Of a stretch of DNA of 33,535 bases, positions 25,330 to 33,361 are shown piece by piece (the stretch's first letter is position 1; each line of letters starts with the position of its first letter). Below the pieces are notes generated by a model. That model was not told where the DNA came from. It was given only the letters and a program-made list of their open reading frames with translations, and ran no database searches. The stretch is from the NCBI GenBank assembly GCA_022819585.1, contig JAJEGY010000003.1:1-33535 (forward strand). Reading direction: 5' to 3'. The position numbers and the translations under genes are program-made. This DNA is from Dehalococcoidia bacterium. Lineage in GTDB: Bacteria; Chloroflexota; Dehalococcoidia; Lucifugimonadales; Lucifugimonadaceae.

Positions 25330-26490
25330 ATGAACGAAGCAGAAATAGTCGTCATCGGTGGTGGCGTTTCGGGCCTGAGCTCGGCCTATTTCCTCGCTAA
25401 GGCCGGAAAGAATGTTGTAGTCGTCGAAAAGGGGATGGTCGGCGGCGAGGCATCAGGACGAAACGGCGGAATGATCAGCGAGCGCACCGACGAACCCGCT
25501 CTGATACCTCTCGCCCTCGAATCCGTGAGATTGTGGACGACGCTCGAAGATGAACTTGGCTATCCCACCGAGTTCATTCATCAGGGCAGAATCCAAGTCG
25601 CAGTATCTGAAGAGGAGATGGGCGACATATTCACCGAACGCGACCACGCCTTACACCACGGCATCAGCGTCGAACAACTCGACCCTTCCGAGATCAGCGA
25701 ATTGATACCGGGAATCTCCGGAAGGACACTCGGCGGACTCTTCTTCGCAAACGGCGGCCACGCCAATCCCCAACGCGCGGTCCAAGCATTCGCGTGGGCA
25801 TTCCAAGACCGCGGCGGCAGGCTCTACCAAAACACCGCAGTCACTGGCATCAACGTCGAAGACGACAGGGTCACATCGGTCGAAACGACCGCAGGTACCA
25901 TCGCGGCCGATGTGGTAGTCGCCACAGCCGGCCCCCAGACCACGCTACTCGCCGACATGGTCGGCCTTCACGTCCCAGTCGCTCCCGCTAGAGTCGAAAT
26001 CATCGCCACCGCTCCCTTAGAACCGCTATTCGACATCGCACTCGTCGGCAACGGACTCTACGGACGACAAGCCGCCAGAGGCAATCTGCTCTTCGGAGGC
26101 GGAGCACACGAGTGGATTGATGTCGGCCTCACCTCCGAACCGGCGAAGCCCAACACACCCCTCATCAGGAACATCGCACGACGCCTCGCAGAACTCCTAC
26201 CCGCAGTAGCCGATGTGCCCGTGATCCGAAGCTGGGCCGGCATCGTCGAACAAGCCCCTGACTACATGCCCATAATCGACATCCCTGACACCCCGAGCAA
26301 TTACATCATCGTCACCGCCTCCGCCCACGGATTCGGAATCGCACCCGCCACCGGCAAAGTAGTCAGCGACCTAGTCCTCCAAGGCAAATCCAACATCGAC
26401 ATCTCCGGCCTAACCCTAAACCGCTTCTCCCACCTCACCCCCGACTGGCGCAAAAAACGCGGCTGGGTCCCAGCACCCGAACATCCCTAA
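25330..26490 (+). CDS. FAD-dependent oxidoreductase, DAO family (DadA/sarcosine oxidase beta-like)
   Basis: The 386-residue protein starts EIVVIGGGVSGLSSAYFLAKAG, the FAD fold, with VEKGMVGGEASGRNGGM (about residues 36-52), the flavin-contact motif of DAO-family enzymes. ATAGPQTTLLADMVG follows near residue 200, and a C-terminal TASAHGFGIAPATGKVVSDL closes the flavin site. Members oxidise secondary or tertiary amines, or D-amino acids. The neighbouring HcnB/SoxA-like protein suggests a two-subunit dehydrogenase. The homocysteine methyltransferase-family protein upstream makes methylated amines a reasonable substrate class, though this is inference. Its ribosome site lies in the 44-bp repeat. 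Confidence 0.92.
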   Translation: MNEAEIVVIGGGVSGLSSAYFLAKAGKNVVVVEKGMVGGEASGRNGGMISERTDEPALIPLALESVRLWTTLEDELGYPTEFIHQGRIQVAVSEEEMGDIFTERDHALHHGISVEQLDPSEISELIPGISGRTLGGLFFANGGHANPQRAVQAFAWAFQDRGGRLYQNTAVTGINVEDDRVTSVETTAGTIAADVVVATAGPQTTLLADMVGLHVPVAPARVEIIATAPLEPLFDIALVGNGLYGRQAARGNLLFGGGAHEWIDVGLTSEPAKPNTPLIRNIARRLAELLPAVADVPVIRSWAGIVEQAPDYMPIIDIPDTPSNYIIVTASAHGFGIAPATGKVVSDLVLQGKSNIDISGLTLNRFSHLTPDWRKKRGWVPAPEHP

Positions 26491-26538
26491 TCTCTCAAAC
26501 AACCAACACCAAAACCCCAAAAATCCCCGTTCAGACAA

Positions 26539-26544
26539 TAAAGT
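26539..26544 (+). promoter_or_regulatory. Candidate -10 box (TAAAGT) of the SDR gene
   Basis: TAAAGT ends 7 nt before the ATG at 26552, with no Shine-Dalgarno in between, the same arrangement as the TATAAT before the RND gene. Leaderless transcription is possible. No -35 hexamer stands out. Confidence 0.3.
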
Positions 26545-26551
26545 AAACCCC

Positions 26552-27379
26552 ATGCCAAACCTCTCAGGAAAAGTAGCAATCGTCACCGGCGCAGGACGCT
26601 ACCGAGGCATCGGACGCGACACCGCTCTAGCCCTAGCACAAGCCGGCGCAGACGTCGCCGTCACAGGAACCGGGCGCTCACCCGACACCTTCCCCGACGA
26701 CGAAAAAGCCATGGGCTGGCGAGACATCGAAAGCGTCGCCGACGAAATCCGAGCCATGGGACGCCGCGCCCTAACCATCGTCGCAGACCTCGCCAACCCC
26801 GACCAAGCTCGAGGCATCATCGACCAGACCGTAGCCGAACTCGGTGCAGTCCACATCCTAGTCAACAACGCCGCATTCGCAATGGCCGAAGACCGCGTAC
26901 CAGTAGTCGAACTCGACGACGCAATCTGGCACCGCGTCCTCGACATCAAGATCCACGGCTCATACTACGCATCCAAAGCCGCCGCACAAGCCATGATCCG
27001 ACAGGGCACAGGCGGAAGCATCATCAAGGTCTCATCCATCGCCGGAAAGATACACCCCCAAAACTTCGCCGCATACGTCGTCGCAAACATGGGACTCCAA
27101 GGCCTCACCGGCAGCCTCTCAAAAGAACTCGGACCCCACAACATCAACGTAAACACCGTATGCCCAGGCGTCATCGACACCTCACGCTGGGACAACAAAC
27201 GCCAAAACACCCCCACCGGCCAAGAAGAATGGCAACGCCTAGAAACCAACATCCCAATGGGCCGCCCAGGCACCGCCACCGACGTCGCCGACACCATCAC
27301 CTTCCTCTGCTCCGAACAAGCCCACTGGATCAGCGGCCAATCCATAAACATAGACGGCGGGCAGGTCTCCTCACACTAA
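26552..27379 (+). CDS. Short-chain dehydrogenase/reductase with altered catalytic motif
   Basis: The 275-residue SDR has TGAGRYRGIG (residues 12-21) as the cofactor loop, HILVNNAAFA near 101-110, catalytic S162 in KVSSIAG, and Y175 exactly 13 residues later. The lysine four residues after the tyrosine, essential in classical SDRs (YxxxK), is N179 here (AYVVANMGLQGL). NTVCPGVIDT and the C-terminal SINIDGG are normal. The protein may be inactive, or may use another residue. The last 87 bp recur downstream of the restriction-modification pair as a decayed copy. The gene follows the FAD oxidoreductase by 61 nt. Confidence 0.9.
   Translation: MPNLSGKVAIVTGAGRYRGIGRDTALALAQAGADVAVTGTGRSPDTFPDDEKAMGWRDIESVADEIRAMGRRALTIVADLANPDQARGIIDQTVAELGAVHILVNNAAFAMAEDRVPVVELDDAIWHRVLDIKIHGSYYASKAAAQAMIRQGTGGSIIKVSSIAGKIHPQNFAAYVVANMGLQGLTGSLSKELGPHNINVNTVCPGVIDTSRWDNKRQNTPTGQEEWQRLETNIPMGRPGTATDVADTITFLCSEQAHWISGQSINIDGGQVSSH
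27293..27379 (+). repeat. Left 87-bp direct repeat (end of the SDR gene)
   Basis: The last 29 codons of the SDR gene. They align without gaps to 28741-28827 with 13 mismatches, about 85% identity, ending at the same stop position. The two copies bracket the restriction-modification pair. Confidence 0.85.
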
Positions 27380-27469
27380 AGAGGGACACACTCTAGGGTT
27401 TCCCCCTCCAACCTGTTAAAATCCACCACAACCAAACAAAATCTCATTCCAACACCCTTCCAACCAGCA

Positions 27470-28225
27470 ATGACGCAAAACCTTACCTTCCCATTAATCG
27501 ACGAAACAGTCGAAGAAGAAACAACCACTCCCATCCAAACCCCAAAGCGCGTCGTACGCCACGGCACCCCTTCCAACGACCTCGTCCTAAGCGCCCATCT
27601 CGACGGCAACGACACCGTCTTCCCCAAAATCCTCGAACTATACGTAAAGCACGGCAGCACCGTCGCCGACGTCACCTACGGCGAGGGCGTGTTCTGGCGA
27701 AACATCCAACCCGACCTCTACGATCTGAAACCGACCGACATCAAAACCGGCATCGACTTTCGCAGTCTCCCATACAAAGATGCCGAAATCGACTGCGTAG
27801 TCCTTGACCCGCCATACATGCACTCCCCCGGCGGCAGCGCACACCAATCCCATCAAGCGTTCGAAAAGTACTACGCGAACAACCGCTTGGCAGGGCAGAC
27901 CACCAGCAAGTACCACGACGCCGTCCTAGACCTCTACATCCAAGCCGGCACTGAAGCCCACCGCGTTCTCCGCGACCGCGGCGTATTCATCGTCAAATGT
28001 CAAGATGAAGTCTGCGCAAACCGACAACGCTTCACCCATGTCGAGATCATCAACGCCTACGAAGACATGGGCTTCATCGCCGAAGACCTATTCGTAGTAG
28101 TACGCAAAAACCGACCCGGCGTGAGCCGCATGATCAAACAGGTCCACGCCCGCAAGAACCACTCCTACTTCCTCGTCTTCTGGAAACGAGGACAAGACCG
28201 CGGAAAATGGGAACCTCCCCAATAA
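27470..28225 (+). CDS. Type II DNA methyltransferase (DPPY, N6-adenine/N4-cytosine type)
   Basis: The 251-residue protein has SAM motif I as [10 protein letters not shown] (residues 66-75) and catalytic motif IV as DPPY (113-116). Motif I comes first with too little room for a recognition domain between them. A long insert ([19 protein letters not shown]) follows motif IV, and [16 protein letters not shown] lies near residues 165-180. These are the defining elements of amino-methyltransferases that modify exocyclic A or C amines in a specific site. The compact size points to a type II enzyme. Its stop overlaps the next gene by 19 nt. That gene carries a PD-(D/E)xK pattern, so the two form a likely restriction-modification pair. 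Confidence 0.88.
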   Translation: MTQNLTFPLIDETVEEETTTPIQTPKRVVRHGTPSNDLVLSAHLDGNDTVFPKILELYVKHGSTVADVTYGEGVFWRNIQPDLYDLKPTDIKTGIDFRSLPYKDAEIDCVVLDPPYMHSPGGSAHQSHQAFEKYYANNRLAGQTTSKYHDAVLDLYIQAGTEAHRVLRDRGVFIVKCQDEVCANRQRFTHVEIINAYEDMGFIAEDLFVVVRKNRPGVSRMIKQVHARKNHSYFLVFWKRGQDRGKWEPPQ

Positions 28226-28734
28226 ATCCCGCCAACATCGATCCCATCGACCTCATGGTCGAGGTGATTGAGGAACATTCACCAGAATCGATCTGGCGAG
28301 GTTCCAGACTAGAAGGCTACCGGCAACTCGGCAACACCAACCGAGGGCAGATCGGCGAAAGCTTCATCCAACGATATCTCTCATCCGCAAACATCTCCGT
28401 CTCCAACGGCTCTCGCACATCACCCACCGACCTAGTGATCGCCGGGCAACCCTTCGAAGTCAAGACCGCATCCCTAGGCGCAAACGGAACATTCCAGTTC
28501 AACCACGTCCGCCTAGACCGAACCTACAACTACCTTCTCTGCCTAGGCATCTGCCCCGACAAAATCGTCTTCAACGCATGGCGAAAAGGCGTACTCTCCG
28601 AAGGCGGAGCAGGCTCCCTAGTTCGAATGGCAGAAGGTCAGAGCACCACCCACAAACTCACTAAACGACTAGCCGAGATGAAACCTATCGAAGAGCTGGT
28701 CGATTGGATCATCGAAGAAGCTCAGGAACCTTAA
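28207..28734 (+). CDS. Putative type II restriction endonuclease (PD-(D/E)xK)
   Basis: The 175-residue protein overlaps the methyltransferase gene by 19 nt. A helix with [12 protein letters not shown] (E51) precedes [19 protein letters not shown], which gives D75, E84 and K86, the spacing of a PD-(D/E)xK nuclease site. The strand [19 protein letters not shown] follows, as in core beta strands of that fold. No family-level name was recognised, so the nuclease call rests on these residues plus the methyltransferase partner. Specificity is unknown. It could instead be a non-cutting accessory protein. Confidence 0.72.
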   Translation: MGTSPINPANIDPIDLMVEVIEEHSPESIWRGSRLEGYRQLGNTNRGQIGESFIQRYLSSANISVSNGSRTSPTDLVIAGQPFEVKTASLGANGTFQFNHVRLDRTYNYLLCLGICPDKIVFNAWRKGVLSEGGAGSLVRMAEGQSTTHKLTKRLAEMKPIEELVDWIIEEAQEP

Positions 28735-28740
28735 CTCACC

Positions 28741-28827
28741 ATCATCACCTTCCTCTACTCAGAACAAGGCCACTGGATCAGCGACCAACCCACAAACATA
28801 GACGGCGAGCAGGTTTCTTCGCATTGA
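28741..28827 (+). pseudogene. Decayed 3' end of an SDR gene (right direct repeat)
   Basis: In frame it reads as 29 codons closely matching the last 29 of the SDR at 26552 (for example TFLYSEQGHWIS against TFLCSEQAHWIS, and VSSH then stop in both). It has no start and no upstream coding part. The shared stop position and lack of gaps show common origin. It is either the far side of a target duplication made when the restriction-modification pair entered, or the remnant of a second tandem SDR gene. Confidence 0.8.
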
Positions 28828-28866
28828 GAACTTCCTGAGAATTATCGCTGCTTTCCTTTACGAACT

Positions 28867-28892
28867 GACAACTTATTCCAAAGTTAGTTGTC
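28867..28892. terminator. Inverted repeat over the end of the ATPase gene
   Basis: GACAACT (28867-28873) and AGTTGTC (28886-28892) can pair around a 12-nt loop that covers the stop region of the minus-strand ATPase gene. No T-run follows, so a role in termination is only possible. Confidence 0.3.
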
Positions 28893-31356
28893 GGGGATCG
28901 ACTCGTCTCCGCCCACGAGATGACCGGGAATTTCGCGGCATCACTGCAGACACCTCCAAAACCTTTTTGAAGGCTGGGTGTATGTGGACGACGGGTGATG
29001 GTGAAACGAAATTCCATGTTTCATTAAAAGACCGACCATTGCAAAAGTAAGGATCATTCGACAAACTCCGTGACAATCCGATCACTCCTATTGAGAAAAG
29101 CACGTCGGCCAAAAGACGCGGATCCATCTCACCGTCGACCACCCAATCCGGGAAAATATTTTCGTTTTTTTCAATGGCCTTATTTGAAATGTCGTAGAAT
29201 TCTTTCCAAGGAACCATTTCTTCGATGCCTGCCAACTCGAATAAGATATATTCCAAATCTGGGTATAAACCTCTGAATTCGGTTGACAATGACCAAAACA
29301 GACCATCTGAGAAAGATTGTTCCCCAGCTTTGATATCCGCGGCTGTCACAGCGTCGTGACCGTTGCGTTGCGCGTGGTCGATTGATTTTTGACAAAGATC
29401 TAAAACATCTCTGGGCCTAGGCAAAGCGTGTGAGATGATATAGTCCGAAGCCGCGTTTCCGTCCACTGGTTCAGAAAATACCATCGCCCATGTTTCATCA
29501 TCATTGTCGTTGATTTCACCCACCGAAACCGCCAATCGTTCCGCGACCAGATGTTTCAAATTGTCATGTGACCAATCTAAGCGCAGGTAGTTACGCTTCG
29601 GAAGATCATCGTCGTATCGGGTCAACACATCATAAATGTCTTCTCGGAGAAACAACACGATCTTCAACGATCCCTTGAAGTATCGCTGCAAACGATCGAC
29701 TTCCGCGATAAGTCCGACAAGCAAATCGATCGATTGCTTCGTATCCGGCCGCCAATGTTTATCCAGGTCGTCAGCAACTAGAAATATCTCTAGTTTCTCT
29801 TCGAAGACGAAATCACGTAGAAGCCGCCCCAGTTCGTAATCCCTGATGGACTTCACTGCTTCCTCGGCATTCGATTGCCGATTTGAATCGGAAACTGTTG
29901 GTGAAGCATCAATCACATCATCCAATATGTGAATTACACGACTCCCGAAGTCCTTATCCAGTAGATCTTGGTTAGCGTTGACGTAACGCCGCAACCGGCC
30001 TCGTGTGGTACCATTGGGCGTCTGATACAAATGATCAGTAGTTTTTGCAATCGCTTTGACAATTTCAGTTGTCAAAGTGTAATTCCAAATAGTTTGAAAT
30101 AATAATGTAGAGTTCACTAATGCGTAGTCAGTCTTCAAAAATTCACTTATGCGTTCAAGTTCAAAATCATCAGGAGCAATCTCGGCGACAATGGTTCCAG
30201 CGTTGCCTTCCAATTCAGATTTAATCGCCTGCACGTTCGCACTCTTCCCTGAACCTCGGCGACCCAAATAAATCGTACGTTGCCCCCTGATAGCGTTCTC
30301 GAATTCGTTTGTTGGAACGAAATAGTCGAGCAGTCGATTGTCTTGTAAAGCGTCGGGAGGTCCCATATAGACTTGACGCATGCGTGCAGTTCGTTCGTGA
30401 GCTGCTGCTTTACTCTGCGATTCTTGTCGGCGTCGAACAACCGAACGTGGCTCTTGATCTAGCCATCCCTTGACAATATTTTCAGCTTCAGTTTCACTTT
30501 TGAACGTTCGAGTGACGCTGCCCAGATCCAATATTGGTGTCAACGGTTCTTCGTGCAACACGAGGACTCGCTTACCTAGGCCGATTGCAAATCCGATCAA
30601 AAGCGAAACATTCGCGTTGTGTTGCTGCCAATGTCGGTACTTCTGGCTCACCAGACTAGCCACAATCAAAGATGCACCTTGGATTTGCCGTGCTTGAGGA
30701 TAGAATTCGTCATACACCGAATCGCTGGGGTCCGTTATTGAAGGCTTAAAATAGCTGTTCTTAAGAGTACGGTCTATTCGACTGATCCAGTCTGCGGTGA
30801 GTTTTGGTTTCAAATGGTAAACAGTACCTGGATCCTCTTCATGGTCGAATATTCCCATATTATCTAAGTAGGGTAACCTTCGATTTGGAGTTTCAGGGAT
30901 TTCTCGATCATCACTGATTATTCTAGCCAAATGTTCATAGATGTCCTCCCTCGTGGAGTAATAACAACCCTCCAAAGTTGTCAATAAATTCCTAGACCAA
31001 TCGCTCATGTTCCGGTTCTTTAAGAGTATCGGTTGACGGCCGACTGCCAAAGCATAACCGATTTCCAAAAGGACGTTGGGATTAGGGTCGGTTACTTCCG
31101 CGAGCAAGTAGTCGTGGCTATAGATTCCCTCACAAACTTTAGAGAATAATAGGTCGCTCTTAATTAAATCTTCCCACCTCGTACACGAGATGCTTCTGAA
31201 TTCTAGTTCCGTAACCAATTCAGCCATAAAATCGCTCCACTGGGGCCCCGACGGATACGCGCAGAAAAAAGTCCACGTGCCGTGGTACGGGATCTGTTTG
31301 TTACAGACTGTGTCTTCAATCGAGCAATATCTGACGACTGTTGCGATCTCTGTCAT
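28873..31356 (-). CDS. Tandem NDT/TIR-like domains fused to a STAND-like (Sll1717-type) P-loop ATPase; candidate defence protein
   Basis: The start at 31356 is chosen because AGGGGG lies 6 nt before it; the open frame runs 35 codons further. The 827-residue protein has three visible parts. First, a nucleoside-deoxyribosyltransferase/TIR-like domain (about residues 25-150): FFCAYPSG, a helix pair, then LLAEVTDPNPNVLLEIGYALAVGR with E98 at the catalytic place. Second, a degenerate copy (about 185-320): ASLIVASLVSQKY, then NANVSLLIGFAIGLGK, where L253 replaces that glutamate. Third, an ATPase with Walker A GRRGSGKS (365-372, K371), Walker B LVADDLDKHW (D529, D530) and KIVLFLREDIYDVL as the sensor/arginine-finger helix, typical of Sll1717-like NTPases. 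The gene is clearly more AT-rich than its neighbours. It is convergent with the restriction-modification pair. Confidence 0.8.
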   Translation of the reverse strand: MTEIATVVRYCSIEDTVCNKQIPYHGTWTFFCAYPSGPQWSDFMAELVTELEFRSISCTRWEDLIKSDLLFSKVCEGIYSHDYLLAEVTDPNPNVLLEIGYALAVGRQPILLKNRNMSDWSRNLLTTLEGCYYSTREDIYEHLARIISDDREIPETPNRRLPYLDNMGIFDHEEDPGTVYHLKPKLTADWISRIDRTLKNSYFKPSITDPSDSVYDEFYPQARQIQGASLIVASLVSQKYRHWQQHNANVSLLIGFAIGLGKRVLVLHEEPLTPILDLGSVTRTFKSETEAENIVKGWLDQEPRSVVRRRQESQSKAAAHERTARMRQVYMGPPDALQDNRLLDYFVPTNEFENAIRGQRTIYLGRRGSGKSANVQAIKSELEGNAGTIVAEIAPDDFELERISEFLKTDYALVNSTLLFQTIWNYTLTTEIVKAIAKTTDHLYQTPNGTTRGRLRRYVNANQDLLDKDFGSRVIHILDDVIDASPTVSDSNRQSNAEEAVKSIRDYELGRLLRDFVFEEKLEIFLVADDLDKHWRPDTKQSIDLLVGLIAEVDRLQRYFKGSLKIVLFLREDIYDVLTRYDDDLPKRNYLRLDWSHDNLKHLVAERLAVSVGEINDNDDETWAMVFSEPVDGNAASDYIISHALPRPRDVLDLCQKSIDHAQRNGHDAVTAADIKAGEQSFSDGLFWSLSTEFRGLYPDLEYILFELAGIEEMVPWKEFYDISNKAIEKNENIFPDWVVDGEMDPRLLADVLFSIGVIGLSRSLSNDPYFCNGRSFNETWNFVSPSPVVHIHPAFKKVLEVSAVMPRNSRSSRGRRRVDPRQLTLE

Positions 31357-31408
31357 CAACGCCCCCTTAGAGAATGAATGGCAACCCACGATTATGACAT
31401 ACCACTCG

Positions 31409-31416
31409 CCCCCCCC
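31409..31416. repeat. C8/G8 homopolymer between the ATPase and DUF1801 genes
   Basis: Eight cytosines on the plus strand overlap the stop codon edge of the DUF1801 gene and lie 53 nt upstream of the ATPase start. On the minus strand the G8 falls between a weak TTTTAG and a CATAAT, the possible -35 and -10 of the ATPase gene. Confidence 0.6.
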
Positions 31417-31886
31417 TAAAACCCCTCCCACCCCGGCAACCCCGCCGACTGCCGAACCCACTCCGACATCTGCTCCTCATCCAGACCATCCTCAGGGATA
31501 TTCACCCACCGCTCCTCCGGACTCTTCCCCACCAGCGGCGGCAGAGGATCCAACGAACCCCCATTCATAAACGTCACCTTCACATGCCGAGTGAACACAT
31601 GCATACTCGCAAACCACCCCATACCCTCGATCCCGTAGAACGGAGAGTTCCACCGCACCGCCTTCTTCACACCCGGCACCTCCCGCACGATTAACTCATC
31701 CAACCGACGCCCAATATCCTGCTTCCACTCCGGCATCGCCGCAATATAAGCCTGCACCGGACCATCCCCATCCCCCTTCGCAATCTGAGGATTCCCCCCG
31801 CTCAGCAGCACCGGCCTACCCTCCGCCTTCGCCTTAGCCATCCGCTCCTCAAACGTCATCTCCTTCTCCGACGCCCCACTAGCCAT
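31416..31886 (-). CDS. DUF1801-domain protein
   Basis: The start at 31886 (MASGASEKE) is chosen because AGGAGG lies 6 nt upstream; the frame extends 19 codons further. The 156-residue protein begins with a charged stretch FEERMAKAKAEGR, then VQAYIAAMPEWKQDIGRRLDELI, AVRWNSPFYGIEGMGWFASMHVFTRHVKVTF and RWVNIPEDGLDEEQMSEWV, the normal order of DUF1801 segments. The role is unknown. The second DUF1801 gene lies 57 nt upstream on the same strand, so the two are probably co-transcribed, possibly with the ATPase gene downstream. Confidence 0.85.
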   Translation of the reverse strand: MASGASEKEMTFEERMAKAKAEGRPVLLSGGNPQIAKGDGDGPVQAYIAAMPEWKQDIGRRLDELIVREVPGVKKAVRWNSPFYGIEGMGWFASMHVFTRHVKVTFMNGGSLDPLPPLVGKSPEERWVNIPEDGLDEEQMSEWVRQSAGLPGWEGF

Positions 31887-31943
31887 CAATAACCTCCTGT
31901 CTACATTCAACGATCCGAACCCCAAGCCCACGCTCATTTCCAC

Positions 31944-32333
31944 CTAGTCATTGGTTTTGTAACACACCGCCTCTCGCACCAACTCCTTGAACGCCTCCTC
32001 ATCCAGCTCATCCCCCTCATACAGATCAATCGCTCGCCACTTCTTCCCGCCCAACCCAGCATTGAACAGTCCATCTCGATCAACCAACTGCGCCCCATCC
32101 GCAAACGTCATCTTCACCTTCTCCTTATGCGCGTTCACCACAACCAAATTCCCGCCGTGCGCAAACACCGGAGATCCCATCCATTTCCACTCCTCCACGA
32201 CTTCAGGATCCGCTTCATGTATCAACCGACGTATCTCCGCCATCATCTTCCCCCGCCAATCTCCCAACTCCGCGATCATCAGGTCGATCTTTGCAGACGC
32301 GTCAACATATTCTGAAGAACTGTCTCGTGCCAT
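31944..32333 (-). CDS. DUF1801-domain protein
   Basis: I place the start at 32333 (MARDSSSEYVD), which has AGGA about 9 nt upstream; the open frame runs 29 codons further. The 129-residue protein reads KIDLMIAELGDWRGKMMAEIRRLIHEADPEVVEEWKWMG, a strand FAHGGNLVVVNAHKEKVKMTF, and a C-terminal RAIDLYEGDELDEEAFKELV. This is the DUF1801 pattern, and the length fits the short subgroup. It heads a likely two-gene unit with the other DUF1801 gene and is divergent from the SDR gene at 32486. Confidence 0.85.
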   Translation of the reverse strand: MARDSSSEYVDASAKIDLMIAELGDWRGKMMAEIRRLIHEADPEVVEEWKWMGSPVFAHGGNLVVVNAHKEKVKMTFADGAQLVDRDGLFNAGLGGKKWRAIDLYEGDELDEEAFKELVREAVCYKTND

Positions 32334-32485
32334 TTTGATTGGTCCTGCAAGCCTGACGGCAAGTGTTGGTATTGTATCCCGTTCCGCTACCATCTTCGTC
32401 CGATACCCCTCTGGCACCACGACGCATCTCGGTAAACTACTGTCTCAGACAACAACCACATCAAACCCGCAAGGACACCCATACC

Positions 32486-33268
32486 ATGCGACTTCAAGGC
32501 AAGGTAGCCATAATCACTGGTGCCGCCAGCGGAATCGGCGCAGCATCGGCAAGACTCTTCGCCGTCGAGAGTGCCAAAGTCTGCATCGCCGACATCGATG
32601 TCGAAAAGGGCAGGCATGTGGCCGATAGCATTAGCGAGGCCGGCGGTGATGCCTTCTTCCAAAACCTCGACATCACCAGCGAGCACGCATGGAAAGATGC
32701 GGTGAACAAGGTCGTCGACCGTTACCGACTTCTCAACGTTCTAGTCAACTGTGCCGCAATGCCCCACGCCGCAACTGTCGAGGACACCTCCGCTGAAGAC
32801 TGGGACCGCGTCATGGAGGTCAACGCCAAAGGCACCTTCCTAGGCACGAGGGAAGTCATCCCCCACATGAGACGCGCCGGCGGCGGATCCATCATCAACG
32901 TCTCCTCCGGCGCCGGACTCGTCGGACAGTCATGGGCCGCCGCCTACAACGCAACCAAAGCCGCAGTCCACCTCCTCGCAAAGTCCACCGCCATCCAATA
33001 CGCCAAAGACGGCATCCGCGCCAACTCCGTCCATCCCGGAGCCATCGACACTCAAATGCTCCACCAGAGCGAAGAACAGATAGGCGACTCCGAAGCATTC
33101 AACCGACCCATGGGACGCATGGGCACCCCCGAAGAAATCGGATACGGCATACTCTTCCTAGCCTCCGACGAATCCAGCTACATGACCGGAACCGAACTCA
33201 TCATCGACGGAGGCAAACTCTCAGGCCAATGGCGCATCGCAGAAACCCCCTACGGAATGCGAGGGTAA
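32486..33268 (+). CDS. Short-chain dehydrogenase/reductase
   Basis: The start at 32486 (MRLQGKVAIITGAASGIG) fits the SDR N-terminus, with AAGGA 10 nt upstream; a longer open frame before it is not protein-like. The 260-residue protein has the cofactor loop TGAASGIG (residues 11-18), LVNCAAMPHAA, a canonical SSGAGLVG and YNATK catalytic set, and SVHPGAIDTQM. It ends with LIIDGGK and a C-terminal tail. The aspartate after the second strand (IADIDV) suggests NAD(H). The substrate is unknown. A TAAACT at 32432 may be its -10. The membrane protein gene at 33368 follows after 99 nt on the same strand. Confidence 0.92.
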   Translation: MRLQGKVAIITGAASGIGAASARLFAVESAKVCIADIDVEKGRHVADSISEAGGDAFFQNLDITSEHAWKDAVNKVVDRYRLLNVLVNCAAMPHAATVEDTSAEDWDRVMEVNAKGTFLGTREVIPHMRRAGGGSIINVSSGAGLVGQSWAAAYNATKAAVHLLAKSTAIQYAKDGIRANSVHPGAIDTQMLHQSEEQIGDSEAFNRPMGRMGTPEEIGYGILFLASDESSYMTGTELIIDGGKLSGQWRIAETPYGMRG

Positions 33269-33353
33269 CCGCGCCCCACTCCGCTTCTGTAAACTGGGGA
33301 TCGTTGGCAAGCCCCTTGGCGTGAGGGACGGCGCCACCCCAGCGCCACCAAGG

Positions 33354-33361
33354 AAGGAGGT
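33354..33361 (+). promoter_or_regulatory. Perfect Shine-Dalgarno (AAGGAGGT) of the last gene
   Basis: AAGGAGGT, the full anti-16S complement, lies 6 nt before the ATG at 33368, the strongest ribosome site in the window. Upstream, CTGGGG (33294) and CCCCAG (33337) can pair around a CCTTGG/CCAAGG alternative (33314-33319 with 33348-33353) that touches the ribosome site. Confidence 0.7.

Noticed and set aside
27293..28827. Prophage or integrative element carrying the R-M pair
   Set aside because: No integrase, transposase, tRNA target or phage gene is visible; only the two 87-bp repeats support insertion.
31357..31461. 35-codon N-terminal extension of the ATPase gene
   Set aside because: Gly/Val-rich low complexity, covers the G8 tract and the neighbouring stop, and the ATG at 31356 has a strong ribosome site.
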